Source: Paraescarpia echinospica
Lineage: Eukaryota > Annelida > Polychaeta > Sabellida > Siboglinidae
Direction: 5' to 3'
Assembly (NCBI GenBank): GCA_020002185.1
Contig: CM034537.1
Coordinates: 70,982,048-71,046,047 of the forward strand
DNA length: 64,000 nt
Part shown: positions 19,301 through 28,156 of the stretch, piece by piece
Numbering within the stretch: the first letter of the stretch is position 1
Layout: each line of letters starts with the position of its first letter
Made by a program: the position numbers and the translations under genes
The notes under the pieces: generated by a model
Databases searched by the model: none
Told to the model about the DNA's origin: nothing
The model's input: only the letters and a program-made list of their open reading frames with translations

Positions 19301-22046
19301 ATTTTTCATGTGGTAATGCTACAGTAAGGTATACTACTAAATGTTAGTAGTGACTGTCGACTAGTATGATGAGCTGTCATTAAACATTACGCACATGACT
19401 CTTGCAGAGCTTCATGGTGGTCGACGTGATTCTCGCAAGGAACACTGAAGTGTCGTTCAGCAAAGTCGTTGACATGGACAAGGTTCTTACCTGTATTTCG
19501 TATTCACTGCCACTCTGGAATGTGTACCTGATTAATAACATTCATCCCATCATCACCGACCCGTTTCTGCAGCCAGTTACTCATGTTTTGTTAAATATTT
19601 CATGTTGATTATACTCGCAACTGAAGCTACATTGTGTTGAACTGAACTGAACTGAACATAAAGGGAGATTGAAATTCTGAAGCAGCTGAAATTTAGCCAG
19701 AATATCAAATGATCATATACTCAGTAAGCGGGCTGCCTAAACAGTATGCAGTATATGCAGAGTATCAAATGATCATATACTCAGTAAGCGGGCTGCCTAA
19801 ACAGTATGCAGTATATGCAGAGTATCAAATGATCATATACTCAGTAAGCGGGCTGCCTAAACAGTATGCAGTATATGCAGAGTATCAAATGATCATATAC
19901 TCAGTAAGCGGGCTGCCTAAACAGTATGCAGTATATGCAGAGTATCAAATGATCATATACTCAGTAAGCGGGCTGCCTAAACAGTATGCAGTATATGCAG
20001 AGTATCAAATGATCATATACTCAGTAAGCGGGCTGCCTAAACAGTATGCAGTATATGCAGAGTATCAAAGGTCTTCTGTATTAGCATTCATAACATGACT
20101 GATAAAACGATGAGAAGACTTTCTGAAAGATCAAGATCACCAGTAGATTCATATATATGTCTCCTTTGAATAGTAATCTCGTTAACGCATTGACCATTAC
20201 TGACCATCATTGACCACCAATGACCATTACTGACCATCACTGGCCACCATTGCAGAGATCAATCTGGAAAAAGACATGCATGTGCCCATATCAGAGATAG
20301 AACTATGTGCCTTTTCGAAATTTGATGTGCCCAAAATCAATTGATTAAAATTTTATTAATTAATTTGCATGATAGTATGATCACTTAAATAACTTGGTAA
20401 ATGCGAACATTACATTTCTTTAATATTAGGCATGTAATCATGCTATTATTTAACTTGTTTTTAATTCTATTCAGGACTGCCTATGCGACATATTTCTGGG
20501 TACAAAATATATAACCATCAATATCAAAGGGCTCAGAAATGTTTTTTTTTTTTCTTCAAAATCTGTAACGTTACAAAACTAGATACATTCTGGGTAGGCG
20601 TGCCCCATTTTTCGTGCACTGGTCATGCTGCTACAGTCTACTGCTCCAAGGATAGGGAGATTGTAACTGAGAAATATGATGCAGCAGTTTGTGATATTGA
20701 GTGACAACGATTCACATATGAGAGAGCACCAACACAAAATATATTCATAGATCCATGTTGATTAAACATTAAAAACTCATTGATACACCGATGAACACAT
20801 GTAAGGAACAGCCTCACTCAGTCTGTGGTTGAGATTGCAGTTGCAGTCTTTTGAGAGGAAATTAGATTATAATTTGCGAGAAAATCACCCAACTAAATTA
20901 GTCCAATTAAATTATACTATACAGTAAGACTATTATGTGACTAGACTTTTTCCCAAAGTTTATGACCCTGGGTGACAGGGGCATTTTGTAATGAATGTAC
21001 TATTTGTGAGCCTTGGTGACAGAGGTATGATTGATAAATATGCTTTTAAAATGTTTATTTTGCGTTTATAATGTACTCCAATGGTAATATTTAGCAAACA
21101 TAGATGAATTTAAAAGCATGCACATAGTGTACATGTCTGGGTGGATATTATTTTATATAGGTATATATGGATTGCACTTTGTTCGGCAAGAGTTGAAAGT
21201 TGACGATGGGCGATAATATCGTGTTGGCTGCAAGAAACGCTCTTTACGGTGTTCAACTAAAGCTTGTAAACACTGTCAACGACAGTCAAAGGATATTAAT
21301 TAAACTGTTCTCAGTGTCCAGTCATCAATGTAAGATGTGATTTAAATAACTCCATTCAGGCCATTGTTTTGTTTGTTGTCTGCACGGCCGTTGTCTGTGT
21401 TGTTCAGGCGCAAACTGGAGTGCTATTTGGGCCTCAAAATTATAAAAAGTCTAACATGCAATATTTTTGTAGTGTAAATATGCCTAGGATCGTGTCGAAT
21501 GATTTAATTATCACATCGACGTGTCAAATTTATGCAAAAACTATTCTGTAACTTAATAATGGAAAAATCGAGGTGGGCCGTGGTTCTACAAAAGTGCCCC
21601 TAAATTTTCTCAGATTTTTCAGACACGTTTTGGCATGCGTCTTTTGGGCACATGCTATAAAAATTTATGCAGCATTCCACACTTTATCATTGACACGTTT
21701 CCGCGCTCTAAGGGAATTCCTGCCATTGACCACTACTGACGATCACTGACCACCATTGACCACCACTGACCATCATTAACCACACACTGACCACCACTGA
21801 CCAGTATGTGTCTGTCTACAGTTGGTGTACGAGGCCTTGCAGCTGTTCCGTGCTGCCCGCCGGCGAGATGGTCAGACTGACGCATCCCCCGGCGACCTGG
21901 AGGACGACATGAACGCCTTCTACAACACTGCCCCCAACGTACAGTGTGGCACCACCAGCTACATCGCCAAGGCTGTGGTCAACAGTCTCCTTGATGGACA
22001 CCTCACCTCCTCACTCTCTAGCAAGACCACGTGTCAAGTCAGTTAA
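10138..22046 (+). CDS. PHKB: PHKB: phosphorylase b kinase regulatory subunit beta, C-terminal six exons
   Basis: Six exons (10138-10340, 13254-13394, 16738-16867, 18044-18151, 19408-19482, 21822-22046) join in frame to 293 residues and a stop. PHKB is a large regulatory subunit of phosphorylase kinase, the (alpha beta gamma delta)4 complex that activates glycogen phosphorylase in response to calcium and PKA. The spliced protein follows the vertebrate beta subunit rather than alpha: [84 protein letters not shown], and a C-terminal CQVS. The last four residues form a CaaX box, and both large subunits of rabbit muscle phosphorylase kinase are farnesylated. Earlier exons lie left of the window or were not recognised. 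Nearly every intron carries its own minisatellite. Confidence 0.93.
10505..10675 (+). mobile_element. SINE fragment (3' part)
   Basis: Shares 'gtggctgaatgcttcc', 'agagaagt', 'ggatgtcactatttaagaac' and the ending 'ttacctttac' with the fuller SINE copy at 57190-57500, in the same orientation. The tRNA-like head is missing. Confidence 0.7.
10690..12985. repeat. 29-bp minisatellite with two alternating unit types
   Basis: About 79 tandem copies of a 29-bp unit. Type A ends 'tgatacaact' and type B 'tgctataact'; both contain 'tatgtaTTgtctgtgttt' with TT, CT or CC variants. The types alternate in larger 58-, 87- and 145-bp patterns. Since 29 is not a multiple of 3, a repeated 29-residue peptide appears in several open frames (e.g. 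11499-11930, 12366-12728). These are artefacts of the repeat. Confidence 0.95.
13038..13227. mobile_element. 190-bp fold-back MITE-like element
   Basis: An imperfect palindrome. The inner arms 13098-13137 and 13150-13189 pair at about 36 of 40 positions around a 12-base loop. The outer arms (GACAGCAAGAAATAAACTTA against GACTGCAACAAATAAATTTA read from the other strand) also match. TA lies directly outside each end (13036-13037, 13228-13229), as in Tc1/mariner-type miniature elements. It has no coding capacity. Confidence 0.7.
13254..13394 (+). CDS. PHKB: PHKB exon with repeat-derived 3' end
   Basis: Acceptor 'ctctgtgcaacag'. Starts with one base completing a Gly codon, then 46 codons, then AG. 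Encodes [17 protein letters not shown]... [13 protein letters not shown] plus a divergent tail ([11 protein letters not shown]). The donor is placed at 'gtacgg' (13395) because it leaves the two bases needed by the next exon; the nearer GT at 13357 would break the frame. The last 38 bases of the exon are the first unit of the 63-bp minisatellite. Confidence 0.85.
13357..14510. repeat. 63-bp minisatellite built on a PHKB exon end and its splice donor
   Basis: Eighteen copies of the junction word 'cacag|gtacgg' or 'cacag|gtacag' occur between 13395 and 14464, spaced 63 bp (one interval is 61). Each unit has about 38 bp like the exon tail (cctctcctgcccatgttc ... gtcacag) and 25 bp like the intron start (gtacgggctgtcctagctgt and so on). 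Unit 1 is partly coding. A second donor-like word is present as 'gtaagtgag' at 13438 but is mutated to 'ataagtgag' in later units. The antisense 320-residue open frame (13499-14461) only reflects the unit length being a multiple of three. Confidence 0.92.
14511..14879 (+). other. PHKB intron spacer
   Basis: Unique-looking intronic sequence between two arrays; nothing recognised. Confidence 0.7.
14880..16400. repeat. 61-bp minisatellite in PHKB intron
   Basis: About 25 copies of a 61-bp unit (some 60 bp) containing 'ggtgtaaataatggtccg', a G-run of variable length, 'attatatagccactacatcc' and 'gtcagaggtataaagaaa'. A four-unit block around 15430-15590 recurs at about 15680-15830 with the same variants, showing block duplication. 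The apparent open frames are repeat artefacts. Confidence 0.95.
16738..16867 (+). CDS. PHKB: PHKB exon
   Basis: Acceptor 'gttcttacacgcag', donor 'gtgact'. One base completes an Arg codon, then 43 codons. Encodes [33 protein letters not shown] and [10 protein letters not shown], which match the beta-subunit family closely. Confidence 0.93.
17185..18040. repeat. About 44-bp minisatellite abutting a splice acceptor
   Basis: About 19 diverged copies of a unit like 'gatgaagtgagtgaagtgat' + 'gactagacggctgttgttgtt' + 'aat'. The last unit supplies the pyrimidine tract and AG of the next PHKB exon (gactgttgttgcag at 18030-18043). Each unit carries 'gtgagtga', a donor-like word. Confidence 0.9.
18044..18151 (+). 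CDS. PHKB: PHKB exon
   Basis: 36 codons, phase 0 at both ends. Encodes [20 protein letters not shown], then [16 protein letters not shown]. Acceptor 'gttgttgcag' lies inside the preceding minisatellite; donor 'gtgagg'. Confidence 0.93.
18152..19407 (+). other. PHKB intron with diverged repeats
   Basis: Four loosely related blocks begin near 18449, 18607, 18747 and 18928 (gggattc.acattt.atatg, then a 'ccgccattttattttat'-like part and 'aattatgcaaatt'). Spacing is 140-181 bp. This looks like an old tandem array or several copies of one dispersed repeat. Confidence 0.5.
19408..19482 (+). CDS. PHKB: PHKB exon with weak donor
   Basis: 25 codons, phase 0. Encodes [20 protein letters not shown] then VDMDK. 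Acceptor 'gactcttgcag'. The donor must be AAG|gttctt, because the next exon continues exactly at the family position (DMDK|LVYEAL). That donor departs from GTRAGT at several positions. Confidence 0.9.
19700..20066. repeat. Perfect 60-bp tandem repeat, six copies
   Basis: Six copies of a 60-bp unit (tgatcatatactcagtaagc ... gcagtatatgcagagtatca) with no visible differences. It lies in the PHKB intron after the 19408 exon. The 20-residue peptide repeat in the open frame 19709-20098 follows from unit length 60 and is not supported as a gene. Confidence 0.95.
20067..21821 (+). other. PHKB intron, mostly unique
   Basis: AT-rich intron. Short 'tgaccaccattgaccatcac'-type repeats occur near 20190-20260 and again at 21720-21800, just before the next acceptor. 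No coding segment recognised. Confidence 0.7.
21822..22046 (+). CDS. PHKB: PHKB terminal exon with CaaX box
   Basis: Acceptor 'tctgtctacag'. 74 codons then TAA. Encodes [36 protein letters not shown] and [18 protein letters not shown], ending KTTCQVS. The terminal CQVS fits a farnesylation CaaX box (X = Ser), matching the prenylated cysteine of the mammalian beta subunit. Confidence 0.93.
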   Translation: MVYEALQLFRAARRRDGQTDASPGDLEDDMNAFYNTAPNVQCGTTSYIAKAVVNSLLDGHLTSSLSSKTTCQVS

Positions 22047-23780
22047 TACTGCCTGCGCTAGGAATGTCACATGACTGCTATATCATGACTGATGCACTGG
22101 TTCGATGTCTGCCACTAAGTCAAGGAAGTTAATGAGTCACATGCCTTGTGAAATGTTATATTTTAATGAGCTGTCATTAAAAAATTATGCATCCTGCCTT
22201 GGCATAATTTCTGGAAAACTGTTTGTTGTTGTAGGTACCACTATATCAAGTTGTGCAATGAAGTAGTTTGGCTGAATAAAGAATAATGACGACTGCACCA
22301 TACAACAGTGCACCACACAGCAGTGTAGAATAATGAGATGTTGATGTTTAAAATGAATTTGTGATACTGTGGGCCAGTAATACAGACATACGCATGGTGC
22401 AAGACAGCGTAAAAGGTGTACTTTGAACGTGTTGCCCATACTGTAGCACAAACATGATTGTTTTATTCTATAATTCTGCATATACCGCCTCTGTGAGTAT
22501 GAGAGTTTTCACTGTGCAGTACAAGATGATGCAGTGAATTTTTTTTCTGTGAATTGCAAAACTGGTAAAATCTGATGTATTTCGTTGAAGAGTTCTCATA
22601 TCATCAGTGTACATTATTATCCAGCTGATATTCTGATACGACTGCACACTGGGTCTGTGCCGTTAGACTGTACGCCTTTCTCATATCACTTACGTTTAAG
22701 TTAGCTTATTAACTGGAATGTTTAGCTGTTAAGTTATTCACAGTCACTTTTGTGTTTGAATCCAACTGAGTAATATATAGCACATTTCTTTGGTATATCA
22801 TACATGACATTTCTTGCTTGTAAGTGATTCCGTACACTCACTGCATAGGTGTCATTAGGTGAGGTGAGACATTATGTACTCTTGGTGTACAATTTCTAAA
22901 TTTGAGATATTATTCTGTACACTCAGTGTACAAGTTGTACTTGTTGGACAGCATACTGTACACCCACTGTACAAGTTGCATATTTGGGACAGTATTATGT
23001 ACACCCAGTGTACAAGTTTGAGTTCAAACTTACAATTTTAAAAGTATATTGCACACAAGTGTGTGTTACATTTTGATAACCGGATTGTCATTTAGTGTGT
23101 AAGCTCAAATAGGATGTTAATGTTTTCTTTTGTCTTGGTTTCGTGGTGTGAAGTAAATCAAGTCATGTGAATAGAACATGAATGATATGTAGTCCTTATG
23201 CATCTCAGGATGTTTAATATGTGTGACAAGAAGTTATCACCATATCAGTTGGTACCATTGATTAAACCCATATTAATGGCCAGACCAGCTAGTTGTGTTT
23301 ATATGGAACTGATTATTTGTTTGGCTGATGATAATTGATGACTTGCCAGACTTACTGGTTGTATTTATATGTATCTAACTGATGATTTGTTTATACATAC
23401 TACATATGTCATTACATGTGCGGGTTCTTGATGTATATTAACAGGGTTCTGAACTCATCCACTATATAGTCTCCAGAAATAGTGACATTTTATATGTTTG
23501 TGCATGTTCAATAACTTGTTATTTTACTGCATTGACTTATGCCAGTTCTTACAAGTCACTCTGGATGGTATTGCGGTATTAGAGTCTTGCATTTTGTTAA
23601 TTTGCATTTGAAATCAATAACAGCATAGTTGCATGACAGCTAGAAACTGAATGGATATTAATAATGTTTTAGAAAATACAAAAGAATTTCAACTACATTT
23701 ATGTTTAGTTCTGTTTCACTGTGCTGACATGCTACGGTGGTTTGGAAGTGTTTTAAACATTCTAAAATGTTGCCATATAT
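22047..23780. other. PHKB 3' UTR / intergenic, with short palindromic repeats
   Basis: No gene recognised. Between about 22830 and 23030 four copies of a 'gtacacccagtgtacaagtt'-like word recur every 45-65 bp, each nearly self-complementary (gtacac ... gtgtac). Confidence 0.6.
22275..22280 (+). terminator. Candidate PHKB polyadenylation signal
   Basis: AATAAA, 229 bases after the PHKB stop codon. It is the first clear signal downstream of the stop; usage is not shown by the sequence alone. Confidence 0.4.
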
Positions 23781-23905
23781 ATACAGTCAAACCACAGTTT
23801 ACAGTCACCTTAGTAATAGCAACCTTGCAATTAAGGTCACCATACACCAGTCTCAAAGTGTTACCATAACAGAAAAGTATAGGAAATTAGTCTCACTTTC
23901 ATCCA
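23781..23905 (+). repeat. Fragment of dispersed repeat shared with 63075-63240
   Basis: Shares 'caattaaggtcacc', 'agtctca', 'gtaacagtaaactatagg'-like and 'aggaaattagtc' with 63075-63240. Ends of the second copy resemble pogo/Tigger inverted repeats. Confidence 0.6.
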
Positions 23906-23926
23906 GTCCCAAGCTTAACCTTAATA

Positions 23927-25070
23927 CAGTCGCGCCTCGTTATAACGCGGTAGTCGGGGTCCACGAAATGAATCCGCGTTATAAACGTGGCGCGTTCCCA
24001 TATCTGCCGTCAGGGGCGCTACGACGACGACCGACACCGCTGCTGCACGAAGAACGCCATCGAAGCCGACCGAAGTGTGCACGTCGCGCAGTTTATGAAG
24101 CTTATTAAACTGCCAGCCAATGTCAATCTGTATTCTGTTTAAATGTCGTACACTTTTGGACACTGTTGAACTGAATAAAATTCATGAATTGTGTACCGTT
24201 TTTAAATAAACAACGGACCAACAAGCCACGGTCAACTGAACGATAATATGGTACCGCTGACGTAAGATCTAAAATAATGACCTGGCACTAGGCAGCCGAA
24301 TACGCAAATGATTTGAGAAACGCTGTGTTAGAGTTTATTAAGGATTTAAAGCTATGCGTACGCTCACAATTGGCTTAACTTCGTCTTTCAATCAAAATAC
24401 CAATTTAGAAAGCACATTTACCGTGCCGAACAATATTACGATTCACCAATTCATATGCGGTTGACGAATTAATATTTTGGCGCACCAGTACAGGCAGTAG
24501 CTTTGCGTTCATCGCAACGAAAAGCTAATATTTGTTACGCAATGTTAGCTTACTGATCTTGCCTACTAAGCTTTATTAAAACGTATTTAACCCATTCTTA
24601 AGCAAGGCGTATTTGTGAATTTCAACTGCACTTTACAAGCCCGAACTGGCGATCTGCGGAAGCCATGAGCATGACTAGCAGATCGGAAACGATTCGTTTG
24701 ATGTCGGCGTAAAACAAATCATACCTCGCTCCACATTTACTGTTCCTAAAGTTAAAACTGAACATAATTATAGTCAACGAAACTTTGATAGCATTGGCAG
24801 TGCAGAATAAACAACGGCAACGTAGTGACGCGCCTCACACTTGATTCGTTGCAGTTGTACGTCAACGTTCAATTTATTGTCCGCCAACTAGTCTTTCAAT
24901 ATACACATGCCGTGGACAAAGACGGGGATAACTTCACACAAAACAATTGACAGTTATTACCGTGTTAATATAGTTTGTCATAGCGCCCATGTTCCCCCAT
25001 GGCGGCAGAAATTCGGGGTCCACGACCGACCGCGTTATAACCGAATCCGCGTTATAACGAGGCGTGACTG
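23927..25070. mobile_element. Non-autonomous pogo/Tigger-like transposon (1144 bp)
   Basis: Terminal inverted repeats CAGTCGCGCCTCGTTATAAC (left) and CAGTCACGCCTCGTTATAAC (right, read inward), continuing GCGG on both sides: 23 of 24 match. TA flanks both ends (23925-23926, 25071-25072), the target duplication of Tc1/mariner-superfamily elements. 'CAGT..(A/G)CCTC.TTATA' is a pogo/Tigger type terminus. A second inverted motif ('cggggtccacga') lies about 35 bp inside each end. No transposase frame was recognised. Confidence 0.85.
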
Positions 25071-28000
25071 TAGTGAGCTTCGATTGTATTCAAGATTTTT
25101 CTTTCAGTCTGGCCGTCATTTCTGTTTGAGAGCCAATAAGTTTAGAATGAAAATTTCACTTTGATTTTGCTTCAACAAAACACAGGTAAAGCTACATCTA
25201 TATTCCCAGTTCATTTCTTTAAAATACAGAAACAAAGAAAAACATGAATGTTTTAAAAATATAGGAAAATGTGTTGTCCATGCATTTTATGAAAAATCAT
25301 TTTCACAAAATATTTCAATTTTATTGTATGCTTAATAGTTTCATTTATATAACCTTAGTATCTGGTAATATCTCATGCGTTGTTGAATGCGCCAAGACTT
25401 TTTACAAACAAAGTTTAAACAACACATCTGCTTGGTTTGCTGCAATGGCGTAATGCAATAAACCTGTAATAATAAATGACATGGATAATCCAAGGAAAAC
25501 ATGCCGGGGCAAGAAAGCACATGTGGCTTGATAAGTTTGAGCATCAATCTTATTTTAAATTGATAGTCTTTAATTTAATTTATTTATTTAGTATGTAATT
25601 TTTATTATTCTAAATTGGTCTAACAGCACTATTTAAATGTCAGAATCCCTGCCTGCAAATGCATTTGAAGTTGGATGGTTCTCATACTTCTGAGGACAAA
25701 TTGGGATGGATTACAACCAATTCAGCTAACTTCCTGCTAATAATTACCACCCATGTCTGATTTTGGGTATCAGAACAGACAACTTCGCTTTAAAGCTTGA
25801 TTTTATCCAAGATGTGCACTTGAAAATAACACATTAGTCAGGTAACTTTGGCAAAATGAAAAAAGTCTAGGGTAAAATCATTGTTCAGAAACACAACATT
25901 TTATTAGGTGTACTTAGTAACAGATAAACTCCAAAGTTCCTAACATAGGTCCTTATGACAGTATTCCCAGTATGTCCCCACACCTCCTATAGAGATCTGG
26001 ATATAATCTTACATGGATAAAACATTACTCAGATGAAAGTTTGTAGTTTATGAACCACATCCAACACCAGGCATGTGTACAACAATATGACATCTTCAGT
26101 TCCTACAATATGTGGCAGTAAACAAGTTTTGGTACTTTATATCCCAGCATGCAATGCATGGCTAGTTTTCGAATTGAAAGTAAGAGTCCATGAAACTGAC
26201 CATATACAATAGCATGACTGACCTGCACGTGTATCCAGGAACTGACCATATACAATAGCATGACTGACCTGCACGTGTATCCAGGAACTGCAATAAAAAC
26301 AAAGCCCAATGAACAAATCCACAGATGCCACTAGGTGGTAGCACTGTTCAGCTGATATAGTTCATTGATATATTTAATCTTTCGTATAGTTGTGTTGTCT
26401 GTATTTACATGCCAAACATGTCTGTTTGGTCCTTTAGTGCCAACTGAAAATACATGCTTCTATGGGATTCCTATCTTAATATGTGTAATTAAAAATACAC
26501 TTCTAAGATTGTTACTTTGCTTAAGTAATTAAAAATATACTTCACTGTTTCTTCGAGATTGTTACTGTGTTGTTTTTTCCTCTCTTCCATGAGAGTCCAG
26601 GGTGAGGCTCACCTCGATACTGGTCCTTCATTTATGTTTCTGTTTTTTTCATTAACCCTCATTGTTCTTGCACTGCTGTCTCCACTGCCCTCTATCTTTT
26701 GCTCTCATTCTCCACTTCCCATCTCTCCCAGTCTCTCTTTATACAATCCTCCCACCTCAATCTTGGTCATCCTCGACTCCTTTTACCTTCCATATTGAGT
26801 GTCCACTTTTTTGCAAACTGCTCTTCTCCAATTCACCCCACGTTTCCAGCTCACTTAAACCATACATGTCATTGTTTCTCTGAGATTGTTACCTTATATC
26901 AACATGTAATTAAAAATACACATCATAATTTCATTGAGATTGTTACCTTATCTACATGTAATTAAAATACACATCATCATTTCTTTTAAATTACCACCTT
27001 ATCTACATGTAATTCAAAATTCATGTCATGATTTCTTTTAAATTACCACCTTATCTACATGTAATTAAAATACACATCATCATTTCTTTTAAATTACCAC
27101 CTTATCTACAGTAATTCAAAATTCATGTCATGATTTCTTTGAGACTGTTACTTTATTGATATGTAATTCAAAATACCATTTCAAGGCATCGTTGCAGAAA
27201 CAGAACGCAACTGTATTGGCTAGTATAGCTAGCCAGTAGCCAATAACATAACACCACTCTCCAATATCACCTCATTTTCACGTATAGTTCAAATCTATTC
27301 ACAATGAAATTAGTACTTTCAACAACAACAAAATTAATATCAGCAACATGTAAATGTGAGTGCATATTAAAATAATCTGGTATATGGTACATACACAACA
27401 GGCCTGTTTCCACTGCATGTAACAAGTCTTGATCAAATATAAATAACTGCACATGTAACAATGATATGTAAGCAATTGTTAATATATATATATATATAAC
27501 AACTTGCACGGTTTCTGCTATATCTAAGTTTCTGCTGCATTTTGATATTTTGCTGGATCTGACATTTTGTTAGATATATATGTCACTGGGAACAAAGGAC
27601 GTCTACAAACTTGCAACAAAGTTAAAATGAGGCAAACAGGTTTTTGAGGAATATTTTGATAGCGAACGAAGATCACGTGACATCTCGCTGACGGTGATGT
27701 AAACATCCATAATATTCAATTTATCAGACAAAAATTGTAATCAACCGTTCACACTAATGACCACAGGAAAGTTATCATGTTTATACAGGTAATGCGTTGC
27801 GTCTCGTTGTACACTGATAATCTTGAACACGATGCAGCAGAAACCGAGTGCTTCTGTTTGGTGCGTGATGCTTTGTTTGCATTCAGTGGATTAAATAAGT
27901 GGTTCTGATTAATAATATCGATATGTTGCAGAACGATTTATAAAATTGTTGGTAAAAATGGCACATTATGATTGCGTACTGCAAAAACCGAGTGGACCAG

Positions 28001-28156
28001 TATATATATCCCATATAGATAGGTTGTTCAATACTAAAACTGTTAGTAATTAACCCTTTTGCATTATTACCACCATGTGGTAGCACTGTCCTGCTGATAA
28101 AATACATTGATACAGCACCGTAGACTAATGTAGACAAACAGTACGGTCCACAGTTG
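25071..28156. other. Intergenic region between convergent PHKB and FCSK
   Basis: AT-rich; no conserved gene recognised. A run of diverged roughly 60-bp repeats (catgtaattaaaatacacat, 'ttcttttaaattaccacctt') spans about 26440-27160, interrupted near 26570-26870 by pyrimidine-rich DNA. Confidence 0.6.
26194..26285. repeat. Perfect 46-bp tandem duplication
   Basis: Two identical copies beginning 'aactgaccatatacaatagc' at 26194 and 26240. The overlapping short reverse frames here are by-products. Confidence 0.95.

Noticed and set aside
19709..20098. 129-residue repeat protein
   Set aside because: Simple consequence of a perfect 60-bp intronic repeat; lies between two PHKB exons, no conserved context.
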